Shown: piece by piece, positions 41,002 to 49,726 of the stretch
Layout of the letters: each line of letters begins with the position of its first letter
How positions within the stretch are numbered: the first letter of the stretch is position 1
DNA from: Hyphomicrobiales bacterium
GTDB lineage: Bacteria; Pseudomonadota; Alphaproteobacteria; Rhizobiales; Rhizobiaceae
Direction: 5' to 3'
DNA length: 64,000 nucleotides
NCBI GenBank assembly: GCA_900472575.1
Contig: UCIV01000003.1
Coordinates: forward strand, 321,599-385,598
The notes under the pieces: generated by a model
What the model saw: the letters and a program-made list of their open reading frames with translations, nothing else
Told to the model about the DNA's origin: nothing
Database searches by the model: none
Program-made: the position numbers and the translations under genes

Positions 41002-41160
41002 ATGGCTTTTGTTCATCGACTGGTTTCGGTGAGCATCGCAGTCGCTGTGCCAGCGGCTGCATTCTTCGCGAGCGGCAATGTTGCAATAGAGTTTATCGTG
41101 CTGGGGGCGGTTATCGGTTTCGCCTACTGGTACTGGGGTCCTACGGGCACCCTGCTTTGA
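41002..41160 (+). CDS. Small two-helix membrane protein between gltB and gltD
   Basis: 52 residues beginning MAFVHRLVSVSIAVAVPAAA and ending YWYWGPTGTLL. Two hydrophobic segments (~7-23 and ~28-43) separated by a short loop suggest a hairpin in the inner membrane. The ATG is 3 nt after the gltB stop and the stop is 12 nt before gltD, so it is co-transcribed with both. Base composition matches its neighbours. No family recognised; it could be a chance reading frame, but the tight spacing favours a gene. Confidence 0.55.
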   Translation: MAFVHRLVSVSIAVAVPAAAFFASGNVAIEFIVLGAVIGFAYWYWGPTGTLL

Positions 41161-41172
41161 AGAGGGAATGAC

Positions 41173-42627
41173 ATGGGCAAGGTAACGGGTTTCATGGAAA
41201 TCGACCGGCAGGTGGCGAAGTACCAGCCTGCGTCGGATCGTATCCGCCATTTCCGCGAATTCACCATTCCGATGTCGGATGCGGAAGTAACCAAACAGGC
41301 TGCCCGCTGCATGGACTGTGGCATCCCCTATTGCCATGGCCCGACCGGCTGTCCCGTGCATAACCAGATCCCGGACTGGAACGATCTGGTCTATAACAAC
41401 AAGTGGGAAGAGGCGATCCGCAACCTCCATTCCACCAACAATTTCCCGGAATTCACCGGTCGCGTCTGTCCCGCGCCGTGCGAGGAAGCCTGCACGCTGA
41501 ATCTTGAGGATGCGCCGGTTGCGATCAAGACGGTTGAACAGGCGATTGCCGACAAGGCCTACGAGCTTGGCTATATCGTGCCGCATCCGGCAACGGTGAA
41601 GACCGGCAAGAAGGTTGCCGTTATCGGTTCAGGCCCCGCTGGCATGGCGGCTGCACAGCAGCTTGCCCGCGCCGGTCATGAAGTTCATGTCTATGAGCGC
41701 GAGAGCAAGGCCGGCGGCCTGCTGCGTTACGGCATTCCGGACTTCAAGATGGAGAAGAACTTCATCGATCGCCGCGTCGAGCAGATGACCGGCGAAGGCG
41801 TTACTTTCCATTACGGCGTCAATATCGGCGTCGACAAGAAGGTCGAAGAACTGACCGCCGAACACGATGCCGTCGTCTATTGCGGTGGTTCGGAAACTCC
41901 GCGTCCGGCCGGCATCCCCGGCGCTGACCTGCATGGTGTCTATGATGCCATGCCGTATCTTGTGCAGCAGAACCGCCGCATCGGCCGCGAAAACATCGAT
42001 AGCGTTGCCTGGGCGGCCGAACCGATCCTCGCCGGCGCCAAGCATGTCGTCGTCGTCGGTGGTGGCGATACGGCGTCCGACTGCGTCGGTACGGCCTTCC
42101 GTCAGGGTGCCGTCAAGGTAACCCAGCTCGACATCCGTCCGCAGCCGCCGGAAAAGGAAGACAAGCTTGCCGTCTGGCCCTTCTGGGCAACCAAGATGCG
42201 TACCTCTTCCTCTCAGGCTGAGGGCGCTGTCCGCGAGTTTCAGGTCGCGACACTCGAATTCATCGGCGAAGACGGTCAGTTGACCGGCGTGCGTTGCTGC
42301 GAAGTCGACGAACGCCGCAAGCCGATCGCCGGAACCGATTTCATCATCAAGGCCGATCTCGCCTTCATCGCCATCGGATTCTCGGGTCCGCTGAAGGAAG
42401 GCGTGCTGAGCGAACTCGACGGAAAGCTCGATATCAATGTCGACCGTCGTGGCTCGACCAATGTCGTTGCCAACGAGCGCGACTACAAGACGTCGGTCGA
42501 CAAGCTGTGGACGGCAGGTGACGTGCGCCGCGGTCAGTCGCTGGTCGTCTGGGCGATTCGTGAAGGTCGCCAAGCGGCTCGCGCCATCGATGAAGCTTTG
42601 ATGGGAAGCTCTCTGCTGCCGCGCTGA
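41173..42627 (+). CDS. gltD: Glutamate synthase (NADPH) small subunit
   Basis: 484 residues. Transfers electrons from NADPH to GltB. N-terminal cysteine clusters CMDCGIPYCHGPTGCPVHNQ (~48-67) and CPAPCEEACTL (~99-109) bind two 4Fe-4S centres; FAD site AVIGSGPAGMAAAQ (~152) and NADPH site VVVGGGDTASDC (~293) follow. GAGGGAATGAC precedes the ATG. Ends the operon, with a terminator behind. Confidence 0.97.
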   Translation: MGKVTGFMEIDRQVAKYQPASDRIRHFREFTIPMSDAEVTKQAARCMDCGIPYCHGPTGCPVHNQIPDWNDLVYNNKWEEAIRNLHSTNNFPEFTGRVCPAPCEEACTLNLEDAPVAIKTVEQAIADKAYELGYIVPHPATVKTGKKVAVIGSGPAGMAAAQQLARAGHEVHVYERESKAGGLLRYGIPDFKMEKNFIDRRVEQMTGEGVTFHYGVNIGVDKKVEELTAEHDAVVYCGGSETPRPAGIPGADLHGVYDAMPYLVQQNRRIGRENIDSVAWAAEPILAGAKHVVVVGGGDTASDCVGTAFRQGAVKVTQLDIRPQPPEKEDKLAVWPFWATKMRTSSSQAEGAVREFQVATLEFIGEDGQLTGVRCCEVDERRKPIAGTDFIIKADLAFIAIGFSGPLKEGVLSELDGKLDINVDRRGSTNVVANERDYKTSVDKLWTAGDVRRGQSLVVWAIREGRQAARAIDEALMGSSLLPR

Positions 42628-42671
42628 TATCGGCCTTCGAGCATTTTCAGGTCATCATGATCGAACCAAAG

Positions 42672-42714
42672 CCGCTACCTTCCCGAAAACCGGGTAGGTG
42701 GCGGTTTTGTTTTG
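42672..42714 (+). terminator. Terminator of the glt operon
   Basis: CCGCTACCTTCCCG pairs with CGGGTAGGTGGCGG (one T/T mismatch, one G-U pair), followed by TTTTGTTTTG. Confidence 0.85.
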
Positions 42715-42749
42715 TCTGAATCTCATTGTGCCGTCACAATTTTGCAAAT

Positions 42750-42763
42750 TTGACCAACGTCAA
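42750..42763. promoter_or_regulatory. FNR/FixK-type box, upstream copy
   Basis: TTGAC-CAAC-GTCAA, an inverted repeat that fits TTGA-N6-TCAA. Centre about 89 nt before the ATG at 42846. Confidence 0.55.
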
Positions 42764-42805
42764 GGGGAGGGCGGCGGGATCGTGTAACGCCTTGTTCGAA
42801 GGGCC

Positions 42806-42819
42806 TTGATAAACATCAA
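42806..42819. promoter_or_regulatory. FNR/FixK-type box, downstream copy
   Basis: TTGAT-AAAC-ATCAA, a perfect match to the anaerobox TTGAT-N4-ATCAA; the repeat extends to GCCTTGAT/ATCAAGGC. Centre 33 nt before the ATG at 42846. The two boxes are 56 bp apart. Confidence 0.7.
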
Positions 42820-42845
42820 GGCTCTGGACACCCGAGGACAAGTTA

Positions 42846-44351
42846 ATGCGCTTCAGTATTCCGGCTATTCTAAGTTATTTCAGGGACATGGTTCCGTTCC
42901 GAATCATTCCGGCGATCATCACGACGGTTTTTTTGTTCACCCTTCTGGCTATCCCGGCCCCTGCTGGGCTGGATGAAAACGGCTGGAAGATGCTGGCCAT
43001 CTTCCTGACCACGATCCTGGCGATCATCCTCAAGGTCATGCCGATCGGCGTGATGGCGCTGATGGCGATCGTTATCGTCTCGCTGATGCAGGTGACATCG
43101 CCGAATTCTAAGGGCGCGGTTGCCGATGCGCTCAGCAGCTTCGCCAACCCGCTGATCTGGCTGATCGTCATTGCGGTCCTGATCTCGCTGGGTTTGAGGA
43201 AGACCGGTCTGGGGCGTCGCCTCGGCCTCGGCTTCATCGCGCTTCTCGGAAAGCGGACGATCGGCATCGGTTACGGTCTGGTTTTCTGCGAGTTGATCCT
43301 AGCGCCGTTTACACCGAGCAACACCGCACGTGGCGGCGGCATCATCCACCCGATCATGAAATCGATCGCCAATGCCTTCGATTCGGATCCGGCAAAGGGG
43401 ACGCAGGGTAAGGTCGGCACCTATCTGGCGCTGGTGAACTATCACGCCAACCCGATTTCGTCGGCGATGTTTGTCACCGCAACCGCGCCCAACCCGCTAG
43501 TGCTCGAATATATCGCGAAGTCGACCGGTGGTGCGATGCAACTGACCTGGGTTACCTGGGCGCTGGCTATGTTCGTGCCGGGTCTGGTCGCGCTCGTGGT
43601 CATGCCGCTCGTGCTCTACATGATCTCGCCGCCTGAGCTTAAGCGCACGCCGGATGCCGTTTCGTATGCCAGGAAGGAATTGGCGGCGATGGGGCCTCTG
43701 TCGGGCAAGGAAATGGTGATGATCGGCACTTTCGTCATGCTGCTGATCCTTTGGGCCAACGTTCCGGCGATGATCTTCGGACCTGCCTTCACGCTTGACC
43801 CGACCGTGGTCGCAGTGCTCGGTCTCTTCGCTCTCCTGATCACCGGCACGATCAACTGGGATGATGTGCTGTCGGAAAAAAGCGCCTGGGATACGCTCAT
43901 CTGGTTCGGTGCGCTCGTCATGATGGCCGACCAGCTGAACAAACTTGGTGTGATCGGCTGGTTCTCGAACGGCATGAAGGACATGATCTCGCATGCGGAC
44001 TTGAGCTGGCAGATGACGGCTGCGATCCTGGTGCTGATCTTCACCTTCGCGCACTACATGTTCGCCAGCACCACCGCGCATGTCAGCGCCATGATGCTGG
44101 CCTTCCTAACCGTCGGCGTGATGCTGATTCCGGCAGAATACCATGCCGTCTTCCTGCTGATGATGGCAGCCTCGTCGTCGATCATGATGACGCTGACCCA
44201 CTACGCGACAGGCACATCGCCGATTATCTTTGGCAGCGGTTACATCACCATGGGCAAGTGGTGGGGCGTGGGCTTCATCATGTGCCTGGTCAATCTCGTC
44301 ATCTTCGCCGCGGTCGGCGCAGTGTGGTGGAGAGCGCTCGGCTACTGGTGA
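42846..44351 (+). CDS. DASS family di/tricarboxylate transporter (CitT/2-oxoglutarate-malate translocator type)
   Basis: 501 residues, about twelve membrane segments. Family motifs include the SNT-like substrate loop APFTPSNTARGGGI (~156-169) and, in the second half, TSPIIFGSGYITMGKWWG (~457-474). These proteins carry dicarboxylates such as malate, succinate or tartrate with Na+ or by exchange; the solute cannot be fixed from sequence. An in-frame ATG at 42888 is an alternative start. Two FNR/FixK-type boxes upstream suggest oxygen-dependent control. Confidence 0.9.
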   Translation: MRFSIPAILSYFRDMVPFRIIPAIITTVFLFTLLAIPAPAGLDENGWKMLAIFLTTILAIILKVMPIGVMALMAIVIVSLMQVTSPNSKGAVADALSSFANPLIWLIVIAVLISLGLRKTGLGRRLGLGFIALLGKRTIGIGYGLVFCELILAPFTPSNTARGGGIIHPIMKSIANAFDSDPAKGTQGKVGTYLALVNYHANPISSAMFVTATAPNPLVLEYIAKSTGGAMQLTWVTWALAMFVPGLVALVVMPLVLYMISPPELKRTPDAVSYARKELAAMGPLSGKEMVMIGTFVMLLILWANVPAMIFGPAFTLDPTVVAVLGLFALLITGTINWDDVLSEKSAWDTLIWFGALVMMADQLNKLGVIGWFSNGMKDMISHADLSWQMTAAILVLIFTFAHYMFASTTAHVSAMMLAFLTVGVMLIPAEYHAVFLLMMAASSSIMMTLTHYATGTSPIIFGSGYITMGKWWGVGFIMCLVNLVIFAAVGAVWWRALGYW

Positions 44352-44380
44352 TCCGTCAGCACCGTGCGAGACTGAACATT

Positions 44381-44404
44381 ACAGGCGCCGTAAATGGCGC
44401 CTGT
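44381..44404. terminator. Bidirectional terminator
   Basis: ACAGGCGCC, 6-nt loop, GGCGCCTGT followed by TCTTATTG; it lies between convergent genes ending at 44351 and 44407. Confidence 0.75.
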
Positions 44405-44406
44405 TC

Positions 44407-45603
44407 TTATTGTGTCTTCGAGATCTTGTAGTTGTCGATGCGGCCTGCGGGAGCCGGGTCCATTTCGCCGCGCTTGACCAGTCGCTCGCGCGGGGACTGG
44501 GTGAGGCTGTTTGTCTTCGGGACCGCTCCTAGCAGTTCCTTGCCGCCGTCGAGGTCGGGGTCGGATAGGCTGATCGGCAGCGCGGGGAGCGTCTTGTTGG
44601 GATCCACCGGCAGATTGAGGTCCGGCAGTGTGCCGGGTCCCAGGTTCACCAGTTCCGGGCTTGCCATGTCGCCCAGGTGGCGGCGGGCAAGCTTCTCGAC
44701 ATAGAAGGCCAGTTTCTGCTTGCCGGCTTCGGTAAAGGTAATGCCATCTGCTCCACGCAGACGGACCTGCTGGCCGTTCACGTCGGAGCCGGTCAGGATG
44801 AACTTGCCGTCCTCGTCGACGAAACCATCCCAGATGTCGACAAATTCGCCGCCCACGTCTTCCGCGCGTGCACGGTAGATGGCGTTGAGCTTGGCGGCAT
44901 CCGCCATCATCGACGGCGACTGGAAAGAGGGCAGGCCGACCCAGAGCAGCGGCAGCCGGCGGCTGGTCACGATGCGAGCGACCTCCGATACGCGTCGCCG
45001 GTATTCGGCAAACCACGCGTCTGTCGGGAATTTTTCCCTTGCCCCCGAGGTCATCTGCTGGCGATCGTTGGCGCCGATCATGACGACGACCATCGCCGGC
45101 TTGGCCTCGGTGATGATGCCCGGAAGCTCCTTCAGCCAATCGTAATGATCGTCTCGAACGAGGCCCGAAGAGCCGTCGCTTCGGGTGAATACGGCGACGC
45201 CGGGAGATGCTTCAAATGTGGTCTCAAGCTGACCGCCGATATTGCCGGCGAAGAAATCACCGACCACGAGGATCTTGCGGGCATCTTCCAGTTTCGCGAC
45301 CGGATCGGGTTTAGGCGGCGCAAGTGGGATCGGAGGCCGTGGAGCGGGCGGTCTTGCCGCGCTTCGGTTGCGCTCCCGTCGCGGAGCCGTCTCGATGATC
45401 GAGCCGTCACGTCGGTTATAGCGGACCGGAGGCTCTTCCCGTTCGTAACGGGGCCCGCCAAAAAGCAGATCAAACAGGTTCCGGCGTCTTACCGGTTCCT
45501 GTGCTCCGGCCGAAACGGGAAAGCTGCCGGCCAAGAGAGCAGCCGTCAGCACGCCGCAACCAACGCGCTGAACAAGGCTTTTCTTCATGGGGTCAATAAA
45601 CAT
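44407..45603 (-). CDS. DUF459 SGNH-hydrolase-like exported protein, catalytic residues replaced
   Basis: 398 residues with a signal peptide (~1-35, cut near SAGAQ), a proline/arginine-rich linker (~75-100) and an SGNH-fold domain of the DUF459 family. The block I motif reads VVGDFFAG: the nucleophile Ser position is Phe117. Block III GANDR (~178-181) is kept, but the block V Asp-x-x-His reads DGIT (His replaced by Thr289). It may therefore bind, rather than cleave, envelope polymers. Downstream of the lytic transglycosylase gene by 58 nt on the same strand. Confidence 0.82.
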   Translation of the reverse strand: MFIDPMKKSLVQRVGCGVLTAALLAGSFPVSAGAQEPVRRRNLFDLLFGGPRYEREEPPVRYNRRDGSIIETAPRRERNRSAARPPAPRPPIPLAPPKPDPVAKLEDARKILVVGDFFAGNIGGQLETTFEASPGVAVFTRSDGSSGLVRDDHYDWLKELPGIITEAKPAMVVVMIGANDRQQMTSGAREKFPTDAWFAEYRRRVSEVARIVTSRRLPLLWVGLPSFQSPSMMADAAKLNAIYRARAEDVGGEFVDIWDGFVDEDGKFILTGSDVNGQQVRLRGADGITFTEAGKQKLAFYVEKLARRHLGDMASPELVNLGPGTLPDLNLPVDPNKTLPALPISLSDPDLDGGKELLGAVPKTNSLTQSPRERLVKRGEMDPAPAGRIDNYKISKTQ

Positions 45604-45661
45604 CGTTACGAATCCCGACGGGCTATCATGATCACAAATCTTGCGCCCGCTGGATCACATG

Positions 45662-46903
45662 TCAACGCAGGGCGCGCAGCAGCGATTGCGATGGCTCGCC
45701 GTCTTGGTTCATGCCCAGTCTTTTCTGGATCGCAGAAATCGCGGCCTTGGAGCCGGAGCCGAAATTGCCATCGACTTCGCCGTCATAATAGCCAAGTTCC
45801 TTCATGCGGCTCTGCAGTTCAAATTTTTCCCTGATATCGAGCGTGCCTTGTGGGCGCGGCCATGATTGTTGCATGCCGCCATAACCCGCGATCTCGTCGG
45901 CAAGAAGCCCTACAGCCAGAGCGTAGCTGTCTGCCGCGTTATATTTCTTGATGGTGTAGAAGTTTTTCATCATCAGGAAGGCCGGTCCGTTTGAACCGCC
46001 CATCAGCTTCAGCGTCGCACGATCCGTACCGCGCGGGAAACCCTTGCCGTTAGGGCGTACAAAGCCGAGTGCGGCCCATTGGGCAAGCGTCTTCGTCTGG
46101 CCTTCGTATCTGCCAGCGCCCGATGGAAGAACGGCCTCGTAACCCCATGTCTTGCCGGTAGTCCAGCCGTTCTGGGCGAGAAGGTTGGCGGAGGTTGCCA
46201 ATGCATCGGGGATAGAGTGCCAGATATCGCGCTTGCCGTTGCCATCAGCATCAACCGCGTAAAGCAGGTAGCTCGTAGGAATGAACTGCGTATGGCCCAT
46301 GGCGCCGGCCCAGGAGCCGGTCAGCTGCTTTGGCGTCACGTCACCTGCCTGCAGGATCTTCAGGGCGGCGATCAGCTGGGTACGGGCGAATTTTGCTCGC
46401 TTGGGATCAGCCCACGCGAGTGTGGCCAGTGCCTGTGGCACGTGATGCAGCCGTTCCGGCTTTTCCAAGACTGCGCCGTAATTGGATTCCATGGACCAGA
46501 TGGCGAGCAGGATGTTCTTGTCAACGCCGAAATGGCGCTCAATGGCGTTCAGCGTGGCGCCATGGCGGGCGGCCATCTGCCGACCGATCTGGACGGTGTA
46601 GGGATTGACGCGGCTATCCAGATATTCCCAGATTTGCGATTTGAACTCGGGCTGGTACTGGGCCTTCTGTAAAGCCTCCGGGTCCGGTTCATTGATGCCG
46701 GCAAAAGCCTTCTGGTATGTCGAACGCGTGATGCCACTTTTGGCTGCGGTCTCGTAGAAATCTGCAACCCATCTCTTGAAGCCCGCATCGGCCTGAGCAT
46801 TTAACGGCATCATGGCCGTCGCGAGACCGGCTGCAAGCAGGAGGGCGAAGCTACGTGAGCGGGTGCGGAATCTGGTCATCGGCAGTCGTATCCATTCCTT
46901 CAT
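45662..46903 (-). CDS. Lytic murein transglycosylase, MltB family
   Basis: 413 residues: signal peptide (cut near NAQADAGF, ~40), SLT_2/MltB catalytic domain with Glu139 in WSMESNYGAV and the GAMGHTQFIPTSYL and DADGNGKRDIW motifs, and a C-terminal peptidoglycan-binding domain (LQSRMKELGYYDGEVDGNFG, ~355-413). It cuts the glycan strand to 1,6-anhydro ends in the periplasm. No lipobox. An ATG at 46879 gives a more usual signal peptide and is an equally good start. Confidence 0.93.
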   Translation of the reverse strand: MKEWIRLPMTRFRTRSRSFALLLAAGLATAMMPLNAQADAGFKRWVADFYETAAKSGITRSTYQKAFAGINEPDPEALQKAQYQPEFKSQIWEYLDSRVNPYTVQIGRQMAARHGATLNAIERHFGVDKNILLAIWSMESNYGAVLEKPERLHHVPQALATLAWADPKRAKFARTQLIAALKILQAGDVTPKQLTGSWAGAMGHTQFIPTSYLLYAVDADGNGKRDIWHSIPDALATSANLLAQNGWTTGKTWGYEAVLPSGAGRYEGQTKTLAQWAALGFVRPNGKGFPRGTDRATLKLMGGSNGPAFLMMKNFYTIKKYNAADSYALAVGLLADEIAGYGGMQQSWPRPQGTLDIREKFELQSRMKELGYYDGEVDGNFGSGSKAAISAIQKRLGMNQDGEPSQSLLRALR

Positions 46904-47079
46904 GCGCCGTTCATGGCGTGTCTGGTATGCGGCTCAACGATGTCTTAACGTAATAGAGTCAACAAATTCTTTACCATAGATCACGGGTTCGTGGGAGCCT
47001 TTTGCGAAACAGTAGCAATTGCACATTACAACCCCGAAGGTTTCATATCCGCACAATGAAGTGCATTCAGGAGGCATGA

Positions 47080-47970
47080 GTGTCTGAACAGCGTAAGATC
47101 CGCAAAGCAGTTTTTCCGGTGGCCGGACTCGGCACGCGTTTCCTTCCGGCGACCAAAGCCGTTCCAAAGGAAATGCTGACTGTGGTCGACAAGCCGGTCA
47201 TTCAGTATGTGGTTGACGAAGCGGCTGAGGCCGGCATCGAGCATTTCGTTTTCGTCACAGGTCGCGGCAAGGGTGTCATCGAAGACTATTTCGATATCCA
47301 GTTCGAACTGGAGCAGATGCTGCGCGAGCGCAACAAGAATGCCGAACTGACGCTTCTGTCGCATATTTTGCCGAAGGCCGGCACGGCGAGCTTCACTCGC
47401 CAGCAGGTTCCGCTCGGTCTCGGCCATGCCGTGTGGTGCGCCCGTGACATCGTTGGCGACGAGCCTTTTGCAGTGCTGCTGCCCGACATGATCATGTCAT
47501 CGGAAAAGAGTTGCCTCAGGGGCATGGTCGAGCTTTACGAACAGACTGGTGGCAATGTTCTGGCCGTTGAGGAATGCGATCCGGAACAGGCGCATAAATA
47601 CGGGATCGTCGGCAAGGGCGCTTCCGTCGGCAATGGTGGTTTCAAGATCACCGAGATGGTCGAGAAGCCGGCCAAGGGCACCGCACCTTCCAACTTCTTC
47701 ATCAACGGTCGCTACATCCTGCAGCCTGAGATCTTCAAGATCCTGGAGACCCAGGAGCGCGGCGCCGGCAACGAGATCCAGCTGACCGATGGCATGCTGG
47801 CCTTGGCCAAGGAACAGGACTTCGCTGCCTATCCGTTTACCGGCGAGACCTATGACTGCGGCGCCAAGGACGGCTTCATTCTGGCGAACCTCGCTTTTGC
47901 CCTGCAGCGCCCGGATATCCGCCCGGCCATCGAAGGCCCGCTCAAGGCGCTTGCTGCCAAACTGAAGTAA
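47080..47970 (+). CDS. galU: UTP-glucose-1-phosphate uridylyltransferase
   Basis: 296 residues. Makes UDP-glucose for exopolysaccharide, LPS and cyclic glucan. Signature [19 protein letters not shown] (~16-34) is intact, followed by [17 protein letters not shown]. The start is GTG at 47080, 5 nt after GGAGG; an ATG at 47076 reaches a stop after three codons and cannot be used. Terminator downstream. Confidence 0.97.
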   Translation: MSEQRKIRKAVFPVAGLGTRFLPATKAVPKEMLTVVDKPVIQYVVDEAAEAGIEHFVFVTGRGKGVIEDYFDIQFELEQMLRERNKNAELTLLSHILPKAGTASFTRQQVPLGLGHAVWCARDIVGDEPFAVLLPDMIMSSEKSCLRGMVELYEQTGGNVLAVEECDPEQAHKYGIVGKGASVGNGGFKITEMVEKPAKGTAPSNFFINGRYILQPEIFKILETQERGAGNEIQLTDGMLALAKEQDFAAYPFTGETYDCGAKDGFILANLAFALQRPDIRPAIEGPLKALAAKLK

Positions 47971-47993
47971 CATCTGCGCAAGCTGAAAATAAA

Positions 47994-48025
47994 AGAAGCC
48001 GCCGAGGTCTGTCCCGGCGGCTTCT
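47994..48025. terminator. Bidirectional terminator between galU and the sugar permease gene
   Basis: AGAAGCCGCCG, 10-nt loop, CGGCGGCTTCT followed by TTCTTTT on the plus strand; on the minus strand by TTTATTTTC. Confidence 0.85.
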
Positions 48026-48069
48026 TTCTTTTGGGGCGTGTGAATTTACCCCACGCTAGATAGGCAATG

Positions 48070-49353
48070 TCAGACGGCCTTGTGGCCCTTGATGCCGTAG
48101 TAGAAGATGTAGATGTAGCAAATGACCGGCATCAGGAAGGCGAGGTGGATGCCGATCGTATCGGCAAGAGCGCCCATGATAACCGGAACGATCGCACCGC
48201 CGACGATGGCCAGGCACAGGATGCCCGAACCCTGGCTGGTGTGACGGCCAAGACCTTTCAGCGCAAGGCTGAAGATGGTCGGGAACATGATCGAGTTGAA
48301 CAGGCCGATCGCGAGAACAGCCCACATGGCCAGCTTGCCGCCGGCAAAGACCGTTATCAGGAGAAGAACAGCTGCCAGAACGGCATTGAAGGCAAGCGCC
48401 TTGCCGTCTTCAATGTAGCGCATGGCATAGGCGCCGATGAAGCGTCCAACCATTGCGCCGCCCCAGAAGTAAGCCACATAGTGAGCTGCTTCTGCTTCCG
48501 GCAGGTTGGCGATGGTCGGCTCGGCAAGGTAGTTCACCAGGAAGCTACCGATCGAAACTTCGCCGCCGACATAAACGAAAATGCCGATCGCGCCGAGAAC
48601 GAGGTGGCGGTAGGACCATGCCGAGGCGCGTTCACCACCTTCGGTTTCAACGGCTTCCTCTTCGATCTGCGGCAGCTTCAAGGCTGCGAAGATTGCCGAC
48701 AGAACGAGGAAGGCAATAGCCAGAAGCATGTATGGGAAGCGGACTGCGTCGGCTTCCGCAAGGCGCATGGCTTCCAACTGCTCGCTGGTCGTGTTGGCGA
48801 TGTCGCCGGTTGCGGCCGAGAGGATCAGGAAGGCGCCGAACAGCGGAGCAACGGTCGTGCCGAGCGCGTTGAATGCCTGAGTGAGTGTCAGGCGGCTGGC
48901 TGCTGTTTCCGGTGCGCCGAGTTCGGTGACGTACGGGTTGGCAGCGACCTGAAGGACGGTCACGCCAGAAGCGAGAATGAAGAGTGCTCCGAGGAACAGG
49001 CCGTAGACGCGGTAGCTTGCTGCCGGAATGAAGAGGGCGCAGCCGATCGCGGCGATCAGCAGGCCAACGACGATACCCCATTTATAGGTGATGCGCTTGA
49101 CCAACGCACCCGCTGGCAGCGACACGATGAAATAGGCGCCGAAGAAGCAAAGCTGAATGAGCATCGACTGCGTGTAGTTCAGCGAGAAGACGTTCTTCAG
49201 ATGCGGAATGAGAATGTCGTTCAGGCATGTGATAAAGCCCCACATGAAGAACAGCGACGTCAGTGCAATAAGAGCGAACTGATAATTGTTGGCGCCGGCC
49301 TTGGAAGACATCGTGCTTCCGGCCTTTGTGCCGTTGTTGGTAAGACTAGCCAA
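48070..49353 (-). CDS. Sugar MFS transporter, FucP/GluP family
   Basis: 427 residues, twelve helices. Marks of the fucose/glucose-galactose permease family: [18 protein letters not shown] (~37-54), [23 protein letters not shown] (~135-148), and [16 protein letters not shown] (~363). Proton-coupled uptake of a hexose or fucose. The first codon here is TTG with GAGG upstream; an ATG at 49311 is a possible alternative. No sugar-catabolic genes are adjacent. Confidence 0.92.
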   Translation of the reverse strand: MASLTNNGTKAGSTMSSKAGANNYQFALIALTSLFFMWGFITCLNDILIPHLKNVFSLNYTQSMLIQLCFFGAYFIVSLPAGALVKRITYKWGIVVGLLIAAIGCALFIPAASYRVYGLFLGALFILASGVTVLQVAANPYVTELGAPETAASRLTLTQAFNALGTTVAPLFGAFLILSAATGDIANTTSEQLEAMRLAEADAVRFPYMLLAIAFLVLSAIFAALKLPQIEEEAVETEGGERASAWSYRHLVLGAIGIFVYVGGEVSIGSFLVNYLAEPTIANLPEAEAAHYVAYFWGGAMVGRFIGAYAMRYIEDGKALAFNAVLAAVLLLITVFAGGKLAMWAVLAIGLFNSIMFPTIFSLALKGLGRHTSQGSGILCLAIVGGAIVPVIMGALADTIGIHLAFLMPVICYIYIFYYGIKGHKAV

Positions 49354-49726
49354 TTTGAAACCTCAAACTTGCGCCATGCGGCAATGCTGCATTGCGGCAA
49401 AAATATGCCGAATGGGCCGCTATATGCTGCATCTGCTAACAGATGAAAGAGGTAGGGATCAGGAAACAGCGATATTTCACAGTTCACTTCCGGCTTGATA
49501 TTACCGGGCAGCCTTTTAACCATTGCATTTCAAGCATGGGAAACATGATGTCTAAAGGGTTGCGCGAAACATTTGTTCATAGGCTTCGAGATTGCGACAA
49601 GATGCGACAACTTGTCGTCATGCCATAATTTGTCTGCTGAGCTTTTGCTCATTCTATAGGCAAACTCTAGTTATGGGAGTTGCGACGTATGCTCATCATG
49701 CATCACGTATGTTCACGGAAATGTGA
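49354..49726. promoter_or_regulatory. 373-bp upstream region of the sugar permease gene
   Basis: No gene seen. It contains CGACAAG (49595-49601) and CTTGTCG (49611-49617), a 7-bp inverted repeat with another GCGACAA copy inside the spacer, a possible operator for the permease gene. Confidence 0.4.

Noticed and set aside
47076..47087. ATG just before galU as the start codon
   Set aside because: It reads only three codons before a stop; the GTG at 47080 is in frame and has good ribosome-site spacing.
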